Assembly: GCF_000264905.1 (NCBI RefSeq)
Contig: NW_006763135.1
Coordinates: forward strand, 1,839,179 to 1,903,178
Direction of reading: 5' to 3'
Length of the DNA: 64,000 nt
Source: Stereum hirsutum FP-91666 SS1
Taxonomy: Eukaryota > Basidiomycota > Agaricomycetes > Russulales > Stereaceae
The translations under genes and the position numbers were made by a program. Shown here piece by piece: positions 10,533 to 23,000 of the stretch; the stretch's first letter is position 1, and every line of letters begins with the position of its first letter. Below the pieces are notes generated by a model. It was not told the origin of the DNA. It saw nothing but the letters and a program-made list of their open reading frames with translations, and did no database searches.

Positions 10533-13500
10533 TCAGCCAACAACCCTAACAACGACCGTCCCCCCACCCTCCAACAACCCAGAAGACTTCCGTCCCCTCG
10601 TCTCACCCACAAACACCTCCGGCGTCCTCTCAAACGGCACCACCCTCCCCAGACCATAAACCTCTCCTTCAATACACCCCTCAGGCCTCAACCTCCTCCC
10701 TCCGCCCATCCCCTGTCCATCAAGCATGCCGACCAGCGCTCCCAAAGCATCCCTCACATCCGTCCCTTCGAAGTCAACATCCGCGACGCTCGGGACCCAG
10801 GTATACCCGACCTTCCTAGGCTTACGGACCTTCAGTCTCGGCTTCTTCGCCAGCTTCTTCCTATCCTTCTCGGATCCGACCCCTGATCCAGAGGAGCTGA
10901 GCTTCCTAGGCTGAGTGCCATGAATGTCACTGACGCCGAGCATACTCGACTCCAAACTCTCCCGGACCACGACCTCACTACTCGATCTCGCTGACCTCGA
11001 ACCAGGTGATATGGGCGTCGACGACCCAGATCTCGAGAGCGGCGAAGTTGGTGACAAGGCGATCGGTGTTGTGGACAAGGGAGAAGAGGATGAAGGGACC
11101 ATGGCACGTTTGAGGGAACGAACACCGGCGCGCCAATGGTCTTGAGTGCTGGGGAGTGCCTTTCCGGATCCTTTGTCGCCGACGACAGTGGTGAACTGAG
11201 CGTCCATCCATCCCGCGGAGTTGGAGTCGGATGGAGAGAGTTCAGAGATCGGTGATCGAGGGGATGAAGGCGTCTGAGGCTGGACAGCAGTCTGTGCGGG
11301 TTGAGGCCGCGAGAGTAATGCCTGGCCCGCTTCCCAGATCTCCCTACCTCCCACCGTGTCGAGAACAAAATCAAAGCCTCCACTCCGCAACGCTTCTTCG
11401 CTCTCCCCAGTCTCGCCAATCACTCCAGCCTCCATCTCAGCCTCAGCGACGTCGAGCCTCTCCTTCAAAACATTGATCACATCCACCGCCCTGCCGACAC
11501 AGATCCCCGTAACGCCCCAAGCCCTCAGCCTCTCACAAATCTCGTCTAGCGCTCCGTCCCCTTCCCTCCCACTCCTCACATTGCCATCCGCGTCCTCCCA
11601 CTCCAGCGCATCCCCACTCTCGAACACCAGCACATTCCCTTCACCCTCCTCGCCGTCCGAATCGTCCACTCCGACGATCGAAGCTTCCACCTGTACCCAG
11701 ACCTCGGTTCCTTTATCAATAAGCAGTTGAGCAGCCATGCCGCCCACACCATCTTGTCCTCTCAGGATCAGAGCCCTTCCTCCGACCCCACGAGTTGTCG
11801 ACGACGAATAGGACGGAGCCTCACCCTTGATCCCACCGCGTTCGACAGCGGCGAGGTAGGTTCGGAGAGCACGATAGGCCGGGACACCGATGAGGGGTAG
11901 AAGAGCGAGGGTCTGAAGCGAAGGACCAGAAGGTCGGGAAGGTAGGTTATGATGTGATTGTCTCGATGGAAAAAGTTGTGGAGTGGGCATGTAAGGTTGC
12001 GGCGCCCGGTGCAGTCGATGGCGTTCAAGTATCACAAACTCGGCAAGGGCACCGCACTGTATAATTGGACGAAATTATTAGCAGAGGAACAAGATACGAC
12101 CCAAACGCACGACGTACCTTCTTCGGATCCACAATCCCAACGACCCAGTCTCCCCTCCGCGCAATCTCCTCTTTAACTTCCCAACCCACCTCCACAACTC
12201 TCCCCGCCACACTCCTCCCCGGGATGAACCCCGCCCCAGACGACCTCTTCACCTTATCGACCACGAGCTCCTTATCCAACCCCTCCAACGCAACCGCATG
12301 CACTTGTACAAGCACATGCGACGACGGACAATGCGAAGGTGGCGACAAATGCGACGTCAACGCCAAAGCGTCTGAAAGGCCACCCAGGCCCGAGCCTGCC
12401 TTCGTCAAATCGACCCTACTCGACGATCCGTTCCCAGCAAACAGCCAACTAGAGCGTTTTGCCGACGACCCGCTCCTCTTCAAGAGACCTCCCTTCCCAC
12501 CAGGCAATGACTCTGCGACACCTCTGACGACCTCGATGCTCGCCATTGTCGTTTGGGCTTTACCCTCCCTCGCCAGATCGACCTTGCCGCCTCCTATCGT
12601 CCGCCAAGGATCGGCAGGCTTGTACGCCGCGCGTGGGAGCGTCATGGTCGTGTAACCAGACATGCTGGGTGCTGCCGTGGCGCCAAGGTCAGCTAACGCA
12701 CCATCGTCGTTGTGGAGACCACTCGTCGTGGACGCAGGTGCGGGTACGGGCAAAGGAGTGGGTAGTGTGACGGTTCTCGAAGACATGGTATAGGGCGAAC
12801 GGGTAGATGTGGATGTCGTGGCGCTCGCGACCGTCCGTACAGAAAGCGTCGCAGAACGTGAAGGTGGTGTCGAGCTTGTTCGGGGGCTGGTCGTGCTCTT
12901 GAGGCTATTGCTACGAGAGAGGGAAGGCGAGATGGAAGATTCTGAAATGGTGCGACTCCTCGCGCGAAGCTCAGATGTAAGTACGAGGGAATCGGAGAGA
13001 GCTTGGGTATGGCCGTGACTAGACGGAGGGTGCTGATGATGGTCGCTTATCGTCGTTCCGTCCTCGTCTTCCTCCCAAAGAGCCGTCATCTGCACCTTGG
13101 ACCTCGGTCTAGCAGACGTTGTTCGGCTGCGTCCCTGACGCGGTCGACGGGGAGGCACGGGGAGGTCTGCATACTCGGAATCGTGGACGAGAGGTTTGTG
13201 CTTGTGTTTGTTAGCAGGTTTCGACGGCTTCAATGACGATGACGAGGTCGTGGAAGGGTCCAACCACCGGACCTCTTTCGCCCAGTCTTCGTCGGTGTAC
13301 TTCAGACGAACTGGGGGCGGCGTCGGGACGGACGAGAACCTACGATGGGAACGTTGGTCCGACTGGGATATACGAGAGACAGCGGTGGAGATCATAGAGG
13401 ACGAATGCACTGCGGAACGAGGTGCGGTGTTTGACGAAACAGGGATGGTCAACGATGGCTTGTCATTGACAGGATCAGGCTGTGAGCGCGGTTTTACGGC

Positions 13501-14490
13501 GATGTTAAGCTCGATAAGCTCGGGGGACACGCCATCGATGTCATCCACAGGAACGTTCTTGTGTTCCAGCTTGTCTTTAGCGGCGGATAGAGAATCATCC
13601 GAAGTAGGCGTGGTCGAGATAGAACCGTCCTCGGAATCGTTCGAGGAAGTGGATGAGGTGGATTCGCGTTGAACGTGGACGGGTCTCGGTGATGCGATTG
13701 GTGAGGGAAGGATGGAAGATATAGAGGCAGCGTCGATGACCATCGAGACGACGGGGGAGGTGAGAGGCGTATAGAACACGTCCGAAAGGGTATCGTCCTC
13801 GTCTAATTCTTGGTCTTCGTGCTTGTCTTGCCAGGAATGTTCCCGTGCTGCGCCGCTTGGAGATCGTCCGTCGTGACGATCAGGGTGAGTGTGATTTAGT
13901 TGTGGGTGAAGCAAGTGACGATCGGGGAGGGAAGGTAGCGCTCTAGCAGTCACCTCGGGATGTAATGGAAGAAGTGGTACGGGAGGAAGAGAGAGGAGAG
14001 GAGCCTGGGGCGGGTGGGAGTCGGAGGGAAGGTACGAATTTGAGATGAGGTCATTCTGTTTATTATAGGGATTATGCGCCTCTACTTGGAATTGGGGCCG
14101 AGGACGCGAAGCTGAGGGTACGATAAGCTCCGCGCGGGTGCTCTGTGTGGAGAACGGGTTAGGTATATTCTAGCTCGGATAAGCCCTTGATGGATGAATG
14201 ATCGACTGAAACGCTCATAGCGCAGCAAAAAGAACGCAATTAAAGTGGACAAGACGACGACTCACATCGAGAGAACGCCGTGTGGATTGGTATTGCGACG
14301 GCCGTGCGCGCTCCTGCGTCGGCTCACTCGACGTGCTAGCACGACTGCTCGCTCGGCTAGATGATGAGGCTGAGCTCGCTGCTGCCCGGGCAAAGTCTTG
14401 CTTCGCCGAATGATAATCCTTCTCCGCGTAGTGTGCATACGACTGCGACGGCCGGTTCAACAGCGATTGTAGTAGGGTAGGTTTCGCCAT
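10533..14490 (-). CDS. MDR-superfamily oxidoreductase domain with long Ser-rich N-terminus
   Basis: Protein of 1257 aa from exons 14266-14490, 12118-14142 and 10533-12056. The first 600 or so residues are disordered, rich in Ser/Thr/Pro. From about residue 650 a GroES-like fold is recognisable (HVLVQVHAVALEGLDKELVV, GFIPGRSVAGRVVEVG, GDWVVGIV, then across the intron CGALAEFVIL). It is followed by a nucleotide-binding fold (IGVPAYRALRTY, GRALILRGQDGVGGMAAQLL, FDFVLDTVGG). This is the layout of quinone-oxidoreductase-like medium-chain dehydrogenases, but zinc ligands are not evident and the fold is interrupted by acidic and Ser-rich insertions, so catalysis is doubtful. Yeast Ast1/Ast2 are precedents for MDR-fold proteins with trafficking roles; orthology was not tested. 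Confidence 0.82.
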
Positions 14491-15094
14491 CGTTGTTGTT
14501 GTCGTCGTCGGTTAGGATGGGCAGGAAAGAATAAAAAATGAGGAAGAGCAAAGGCGCAGTGCCTTGGCTGTCGTCGACGGCGCCCAGCAGTTTGTTGCAG
14601 TTTGTTGCACGCCGGCCGGGCTGTGTTTCGGATGCCGGCGTGATGTCATCGTCAAACATTTCTCCCGCTTCTTGGCTCAAACAAATCACTCTCCCGGCTA
14701 AAATCCTGGCTCCCGGGATCATTCGTTCCGAGCTTGCTATTTCAAAGCGCATAATGACAATGACTCTTCTATCGTGAACGTATATATAGCTGAGACAGCA
14801 AGCAAGCACAGAGCGCAACAGATCGCAAGATGGACTGTTCGAAAAGACTGCAGCAGTATACAATAAATCATCGGCAACGAAAACGGTATAGCACAAGGAC
14901 AAGAGAATCAAGAAACAGTACTGTACACGAGATGAGGGATTCCGAGCAAAGCTTATCAACCGTGCTAACCCGCACTACAACGTCTATCAACGCACCTATC
15001 TGCGAGCGCAAGCCCACATCCTTTACCCACCCAAGAAACCAAGCACTGTACACAGGGAATCCACCCACCTCCGTCCAAGCAAGAAGAACATCCT
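14491..15094. other. Intergenic, no gene seen
   Basis: Region upstream of the MDR-domain gene and downstream of the JmjC gene. A TATATATA stretch lies near 14780-14790. Plus-strand open frames here partly overlap the JmjC coding end antisense and lack coding character. Confidence 0.5.
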
Positions 15095-18000
15095 TCACTG
15101 CGCCTCCTGGCGCGAGCACGACAACCAAGCGAACCACATCATGGCCTTCAACTGCAGCACATCCTCCTTCCACACCATTATCTGATTCTGTTCCCTGAAC
15201 TCCTGCGTCAACTTCTCACACCTCGCCACGTTCTCCGGGCTCACGAAATCGATCGCTACCTTGATACAGTCCGCGAGGTTCGCAACCTACAATGTCCAAC
15301 CATGTCAAACGGCCAATCGGTCAAACATGTTTCGAAGGATAAATGAGGAAAAAGCGCACCTGATGCGCACACCCAGCCGGGATAAACACCGCCTGCCCAG
15401 GTCTCTGATAAATCCTATGACTCTTCACCCCATACTCCTGGAACAGCTCCCTCCTCATCTCCCTGTCCAGATACACCTGCTGCCCATGAATCGGGTCGTT
15501 ATTCGGCTGCCCTCCGTTCGGCACCCTCTTCCTCAAGAACTTCCTCAGCTTTTCAGAGTCGTCGGCGCGGAAGAGATCCCAGGCTGCGACGCCGGGCTTG
15601 CCGTCTGGGCCGTCCTCGGCGTGAAGCATGATGTTGATAGCGTCCGCCATGTCCATGTGAAGACGGGTAGAGCCTTTTGAGCCGGGGAGTTCAGTCGTTG
15701 CCATCGCGTTGTACATCTTAGGACCTGTATAGAACAGAATATCACTTAGTACAGGAAACGCAGAAATGAGAGCACGGAAAGAACGCACCAAGGTCAGGCG
15801 CAACCGCGTTCGCCGGGAAATGCGACGCGATGTTCAACGCCCCATCCCTCCTACAATACCTCGGCATCGGAACCGCCCTCTCGAAATCCTCATAAAGCTC
15901 CGGGAACGCCGTCTTGAAATCCATGCTCGGAGGCCAATCCTTCAACTTCCAGACCGCATCCTCTTTCTTCTTATTCCCGTTCGCATTCGTCTTTCCGTTC
16001 GTCTTCTCACTGCCATTCACCTTCCCGTTCGCCTGTCCCTCCTTCCCCTTCCCGCTCTGCGCACACACCATCTCCCTCCCCTCGTACTTCCCAAACATCT
16101 TGAAGAACTCGCCGACCGTCATCCTCTTGATCTGCTCCGTCTGACATTCCACGATCGAGCACGTCTGGCTCGCATACTTCTCCATGAAATACTCCGGCGT
16201 CCACTTCAACTCGAACTTGTCCAACAGACCCGTTACCATGAGCGGAATCCCCTGCGACCACACGGCGCGGAAGAGCTCCTCAGTGAGCTCGCCGTCGGTG
16301 AACCGATGGGTAGGGTAACATGGTATGTCTTCCGTGCCGGCTTGGGGGTCGTCGACCGGCGGGGGAATCAAGGGAGGCGACTGAGTAGATGTTGCTGCAG
16401 GTTCCGACGTAGTTAGCTGGACAGGAACAACAGGAGCCACCGAAGCGGACCCTCCAGCCTGCTCAACTACTTCAGTAGAACCAGAATCAGCATGAACTTC
16501 AGCCGCCTTCCCATTCCCCGTGTTCTCACCGGCATCAGCACCTTTCATCGATACATCTCCCTCAGCGTCCGCCTTGTTCGCCTTGTCCTCCACCTCCTTC
16601 AACAACTGCTTCATCTCTTTGATCGTACCAGCAAGCTCAGTCCTGTGGAACCGCGAAACGGCAGAGAAATCCTTATACGCGTGCTCGTTACGACGCGTGC
16701 AAGTAAGGAAGAAGGGGTTGGTGACAGCGTGCGATTCACGGCGAGCTTGAAGCGCCGCAAGCTCGTGCTGGGTGGCGTCCGGTCGAGGTTGAGTCAGCTC
16801 TCGGACTTTTTCAAAACACTCGGCGCACGTCTCGCGCCCGCACAGGCGGCACATCCACGACGAGGAGAAGATGGAGGTCATACAAGTATCTGTAACGTAA
16901 ATTAATAATTGTTGAGCCAATGAAGAGGAGTGACGACACAAATAGGCACGTACCACAGGTTGCGCGCACGTCGCTTTCCCTCGGACGACGGATGATTTCC
17001 GGCGAGTTGAGATGCTCGAGCTCCTTCTGCAAAATCGGTAATAAAGCTCTCGCGACGGTGATCTGTTTCGCCATAAAACAATCACAACTCGTCAACATGA
17101 CCCGTAACCTCACTACATCGTCGAAACGAAGAAATAGATGACGCACCTTCGTCTCCCTGATATGCGATTCCTCCAACCTCGTATTCCACGTAGTCGGGAA
17201 ATTCATGTTCGGAGCGTCTGGCTTCTGATTCTCCACGAAGCTCACCCCAACGATGGTACCCTTCTGGTCCTTCAAGAAGAATCGTATTCCTTGGAAGCGA
17301 CAGGTATCGCCTGCCCAACGGCGCGTGCACGAAACGCAGCGCGGGAACTGCTCGTGCTTATACCGGGAGGACATGCATCTGTGCAGCTGGAGTTCGGGAA
17401 TGAGGCCAGCAGGAGGGGTATCCGCAAGAACTTTGGTGGTGCCTGTAAATAAACTGAGGACCAATTCTTCAGAGCGCTATGTGGCATGGACGCACCATCG
17501 GAAGGCCCTGTCTGCTTCACTTGTTCCGCACCCATCGGCGTATACCGCAGAGTACCTTGACTCTGCGCTGCGACCCCAAAACAAACCGTCAACGACACAG
17601 TCGATACCAGCGCAAACAAACTCAGAAACACACCATTCTGCATCGCCTCTTGCTTCTTCTTCTGGCTTGACCCTCTCCTCGAATTCGAAGCTACACCCAC
17701 GTCCAGCGCCTGCATTCAATAAAAATGTCCATAGGGACCACTCATGGAGAAACGCACCTTCCGACGGAGGCGCCCTCGCCTTCTTCGCCTTTTTCTTCAC
17801 ACCATCGTCCTCCTCATCAGGCGGGGAAGCTCGCTTTTGACCCTGAGGCGCTGGTGGAGGGGGAAGAGGATGTCCAGGCGGCATATGCGGGTGCCCAGGC
17901 GGAGGGCCATACGCAATAGTAGCCCCATATGGGATATAGTAGGGGCCGTACATCTGAGGAGGCGCCAAGTTCGGGTCAGTAGTAGTTCGGGCCATGATAC

Positions 18001-19330
18001 GCGTAGAAGCGCGTTCGGATGTTTGGTAAGCTATGTGAATTGTGAGCAATCATAGAACACGTCTAGGATATAGATTTGGATACAGACTAGCGGGATGGTG
18101 TGAAGGACGGGATTGTAACTGATGTGGAGAAGGTTGTTGTGGGTGAGGTGGCTGAGGCGGGGGAACATGTTGATGTTGGTGTGCATGATGTGGGGGACCA
18201 TGTTGAGAAGGCGGTGGGGGTGGAGGCCCTACGTGTTGATGCGGAGGCGGATGGTGATGGACATGCGCATGAACAGGCTGAGGAGGATGTTGCGAATGAT
18301 GATGCGATGACGAAGGACGTGATTGCGAATGGTGTTGTTGCTGTTGTTGTTGTTGCTGCTGTTGTTGATGTTGATGATGCTGATGTTGCAAATGTGAAGT
18401 GTGTGGGGAATGTTGGGGAGGATGTTGAGGATGTTGAGCGTAAGAAGAATGATGGGGCTGAGGGTGAGGATGTTGATGTTGATGTTGTGCAGCGTGAGCA
18501 TGGGCCGAATGCGGTGAGGGTGTAGGTCCATGTTGATGATATGGGTCAGGATGAGGTCGATATCCATTCATATCAGTCCTATATGCCGCATGCGGAGGCG
18601 GAGGCGCATGAACATGATGCATAGGAGGAGGATACGGGTTCGAAGGCGGTGGCACTTCGCCTGGCGGTCCGGGTCCAGCTACTACACGTACGTAAACGAC
18701 AAATGAAAGACCGCACTCCGCTCAACACCACTAGCCGTAAGAGAGTGAGAGAGAAGACGTACCTGCGCGTTCGTCAGAATAGGGAGTGGGCGGGACGGGG
18801 GGAGGACCGTAGGAAGGCCCGTCACTCGGGCTCGGGTGATTCCATGATGGAGGACCAGGATCCACAGGACCGGCGGGATGCGAATAACCACGGTCGTCCC
18901 TCTGTCTCGAGGGCGTTCTTGATGATGGGTCCGGATAGGAAGACGACGAGGAAGAAGATGGGGGTGGCGGGGGCGGTTGTGTCTGTGAGGCTGATGGAGG
19001 AGGCGGTGGCGGACCAGGATAAGGATGAGGGTAGGACATTGGGGCGGACGGAGGCTGTTGGTCATGCTTCTTCCGTTCGCTATCCCCGCCCTGATCCCAG
19101 CTGGCTGCACTGAGCTTGAAGGACCCCCCAGAGTGCTCCTCACGCTGTGGAGGCGGAGGAAGAGAGTGGTGGGGATGGAGTGCATAGTGAGGGGGGTCGT
19201 ACGGGGCGGGCATAGTGCGGTGGTCGACTCTGTGAGCGGCGTGCGGGTGAGCAACGGGATTGAGGAGCTGGGGAATGGACGTCCGTCTTGTCTGTGTGTA
19301 CGACTCTGGGGGATAGACGTTCACAGCCAT
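15095..19330 (-). CDS. KDM3/JHDM2-type JmjC histone demethylase
   Basis: Protein of 1207 aa; exons 18763-19330, 18088-18678, 17758-18030, 17634-17690, 17496-17567, 17147-17442, 16954-17062, 15789-16889, 15360-15724, 15095-15286. The N-terminal 480 residues are disordered, rich in Pro, His, Gln and Gly. Then come Cys-rich segments: RCVSCTRRWAGDTCRFQGI, with CRLCGRETCAEC further on, corresponding to the zinc-binding region that precedes the JmjC domain in KDM3 proteins. The JmjC domain contains the Fe(II) triad H1045, D1047 (STRLHMDMADA) and H1143 (FIPAGCAHQV). By family knowledge it is an Fe(II)/2-oxoglutarate dioxygenase removing mono- and dimethyl groups from H3K9 in the nucleus. The start at MAVNVYPPE is the first Met with a sensible downstream frame. 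Exons 3-5 were placed to satisfy phase and are the least certain. Confidence 0.9.
18332..18369 (-). repeat. CAR codon repeat, polyglutamine tract
   Basis: Run of CAA/CAG codons on the minus strand encoding 11 consecutive glutamines inside a His/Gln/Pro-rich segment of the JmjC protein. The mixed CAA/CAG pattern limits slippage. A length-variable site is possible between strains. Confidence 0.9.
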
Positions 19331-20070
19331 AGAACGGCGCTTCGTGCGATGTCTTCTCCGCGCTGCAGACGACGACGACGACAGACGACAGACGACGTTG
19401 AGCTCAGAGTACGACGGCGAGCGATCAAGTGCCCTCGCGGAGTTCACACCAATTTCATCCTCCGACCAGCATGAACCCCACGTGTGACAGCCCGCGTACT
19501 CTCCGTGGCACGGCCCGCGCACCGCCTGCACGGCTCACATACACGCCTGTCACTGTGACTGACGCCCTGCGCTCATTCACGTCCCGCGCACATCACGCAT
19601 GTAGAGGAAATCGTGTGTACTGCCTGTTATGCTGGGCAAACGGCAGAGAAAGCTATTGTAAAACGTGACACTGGCGACAGACAACGTATAGACAGGTACC
19701 GCAGAAGAAGAACGAAAAAAAAACGCGACAATGTACCTCCACGCTTATACAACACACCAGAGAAAAGGAACACCCATTGTACCCAAAAAGATGAATGCAA
19801 AATGTAAGCAAGAAATGAGTGAGAAACGACCCGAAGGAAAGACATGTGTATGTATATCACGAAAAGCAGACAAAAAAAAGAGGAAATAAGATCAAGTATG
19901 GAACAAGGTAAGGCAAAAAAAAGAGTGTATAGAAAGGCACGAGCAAAAAGTCTCAGCACGGCACAAGGAGCTCAAAACAACTTTCGAAACAACTCGGCGA
20001 CCTTCGTATACCATGGGGTGAGCAACGGTGTAAAGAAGGGAGGAAATCTTCCGAAGGCCGCCCAATACCG
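19331..20070. other. Intergenic; promoter of the JmjC gene, 3' end of SSK1
   Basis: Carries the upstream region of the JmjC gene (about 19331-19650) and an A-rich stretch on the plus strand (about 19700-19940), which on the minus strand is the T-rich sequence following the SSK1 stop codon. No gene seen. Confidence 0.5.
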
Positions 20071-23000
20071 TCATTGCGTCTCATCCGTCGTATGATGGCT
20101 TCGCCCGCTCGATGAAGACGTCGACGGGTTCGGACTCGAAGGCCCTTCACCCGTCCCGTTCACATCTGCAGCACTTGGCCGTTCTGCTTCCGGCTCCGTT
20201 GCTGGTGCCGATCCAGGCTCTGTCTCCGTCTCAGCCTCCACTTCCGTTTCCGGTGCAGAGTCGAGAGCAGGCGGGTCCGGGTCCAGCATCATAGCCATAG
20301 GCGAACGGGGCGACAACTCCTCCAGAGCAGTAACTGCCGTATTCGTATTCGTAGTCGCAGGCGAACGAGGCGATTGTTCTTCCAGCGCAGTCACAGGCGT
20401 CGTCGACTTCTCAGGCGAGGAAAACGACGGCGAAGGCAACGACTCGGCCGTTTCCTCCGTCCCAGATCGTTGTATTCGGGGAATCGGTGAAGGTGACGAA
20501 TCTCCAGAATCTACTCGATGTATCCGGGAAGGAGGATCAAGCGAGTTTTTCCGGGAGGAATCTTCTGTGTGTACTTGCAAGGAAGTATCTATCGAAACGC
20601 TAACAGTCAGCATCCCAAACATCCACACAATGAAGCCAAAGCCTCACCTTCCCGCGAAGAAGGCCTCGGAAACTCAAAAGACGTCGGCGACTCCGAGATC
20701 TGCGCCAAATGATTCGCCAGCCCCTTCGCCAGCCCACTCGCAGGACTCGACGACGACGAACTCGAAGCCGCCAACGCCAACGCCGGCATCACAGGCACGC
20801 CACCACCACTGCTCGACTGCCTCACTTGCGAAGGACTCCTCGACGCCGACCGCGGACTTCCACCCGCAGGCGTCGCCCTCCCCTCCGGCACATGCAACTT
20901 CCTCGCCACATTCTGCGCCTGCTGACTCTGTCCCCTCACGACCTCCGGCCTGATATCGGCCCACATCTGCAGCGCCTTGATGGAGCCCCATTCGATGATC
21001 TTCGAGTTGAGCCAGATGAGCGAGACGGGTTTGGTCAGGAAGTCGTTGCAGCCTGCGGCTAGGGCGGCGACACGATCGGATTGGAGGGAGGAGGCGGTGA
21101 GGGCGACGATGATGACGGCGGAGCGGTATGGGGATGCTGAGATGCGGGATTCAGCATCGGAGGGGGTGCGGGCACCTTCGGATTGAGGAGTGGAGGGGAA
21201 TCCGAGGGCGGCGTTGATCTTCTCGAGGCGGCGGATTTCTTTCGTGGCTGCGATTCCGTCCATGACAGGCATTTGAATGTCCATCTGTGGAATAAGGCGC
21301 ATGTAAGGATTGGAAACATGGCCTTGTTTTAAAACTGGAACTCACCAGGATGAGGTGGAACCGTCCGCTCTTCCATTTCTCCACCGCCTCTTGACCGTTC
21401 TTGGCGACATCGTACTTGATCTTCTTCTTCTTCATAAACGTGGACAAGATCGTCTGGTTAATAGGGTTATCTGAATATAGCAACATCAGTCCAGTAACGA
21501 TGAACACATAAAACAATGCACGACACTTACCATCAACCACCAGCACGCTAATCGGCGGTACAATAGTCGCCTCCTGTCCCCCTTTAGAACTCCCCACCCC
21601 GCCCACACCAAGCCCCGTCCCACCCTGCGCCCCCTTCTCCACCTGCTGCTTCATCTCATTACTCATCCCCCTCCTCGCACTCGCCCGCCTACTCATCGGC
21701 ATCGAAGAAGTCGCACTCGCCGGCGTCGTCGGCGACACGTTCCTCGGACTATGCGGCGGCGACGTCGTCTTCCTCAAAGTATCCATCGTGTTCGACTTCC
21801 TCGGCGCAAGCAACCTCGGCGTCAACGGCTGCGGTTGCGGTGAATTCGAACTCTGACTTACAGAAGGTCCCGCCGGGATCGGGGTCGGCAATCCACTCGA
21901 CGTGTCCGCGACAGGCGTATTAGGAGCCGGAGACGACAGTCTCCCCATCTTCGACGACGGCGGGCCTGACTTGCCCGCGTCCTCGGTCGAAGACTCGACG
22001 GGAACCAGCTGCACAGGGCTCCTCCGTGGCGTGGAAAGCTTGCTCGGTGCTGCAAGGTACGCAATCCCGACTCTTGTCCGGTCCCTATCCTCCGTCTCTG
22101 AAGTTCGTCTCGGAGATTCACTGGCCCTGTTCGACTTCTCGATACTGAAGAACTGCGGCTGACCTCCAGTGAATGACGATCTCTTCTCGCCGCCTGTCGT
22201 CCTGGCGCGCGCTTTGGGATGGAAGAAGATACCAGCGGGTTGACCATCAGGGCTCTGAATGACTAGCCCCGACGATGGCGAGGTACCCAACTTGACGGCG
22301 GCTTCGGAGAAATAGTCCATACCCTCCGACAGTCCCAGCGGTGAAGGAGGAGCGAGTCTCGCCTCAGTCTCCCCAGGGTGATCCTTCGGCGACCTCAACG
22401 ATCTCTCTGAATTTGTCCTCGGGCTATTTGCCGGACGTCCGTGAGGTGACCTTGGACTGTTGCTGGGATAGGAAGGTGCCGACTGGACGGAAGGGCTCAT
22501 GGGTGATGTGGCGATAGGGGAGAAGAATGGGTCGACGGTGGGCTTGGTCGCGGCGGTATGAAGGGCTGTCAATACCCGTCTTGGTCCTGCAGGCTTGGGA
22601 ATGACGATAACTTCTGGCATTCGAACGATGGGAGAGCCATTGGGTCCAAGAGTCGTTTGAAGAATACCCTTCACAAGCTTGAAGTTCGCAAGGCTCGTAA
22701 AATGGATGATAACGCCCGTGTTCCGCGGTTGTGGCATCGCATTGAGACCCATTGCGCGAGCTACCTGTGGCGAAGAACGAGGACGGTGATGAGCCGAGAG
22801 GGATGGTCGCTTACGAGAACCAATGTGGAGAGGATATGGCTGTTGTTGTTCTGTCCTCATAGCACGCAACTGTGTCCGTAAGACCGAAACGTCATCGTCT
22901 ATGAGGATGAAGGAAGGCTGTTGGAGATTTCCTTGACCTCCTGGGCTCGAGGCAGGACTCGAACCTGGGACAGGCCCCGCTTCTGGTAGTGTCTCCAACG

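Noticed and set aside
13827..13953. A possible 127-nt intron in the MDR-domain gene
   Set aside because: A careful re-read of 13954-14142 showed one uninterrupted frame through this stretch; no intron is needed.
18100..18525. Plus-strand 141-aa frame of Val/Asp/Glu repeats
   Set aside because: It is the antisense translation of the His/Gln/Pro-rich codons of the JmjC gene.
21151..21319. Open frame running through an intron of SSK1 as an alternative C-terminus
   Set aside because: Splicing restores the complete receiver domain with its phosphoacceptor Asp; read-through would destroy it.
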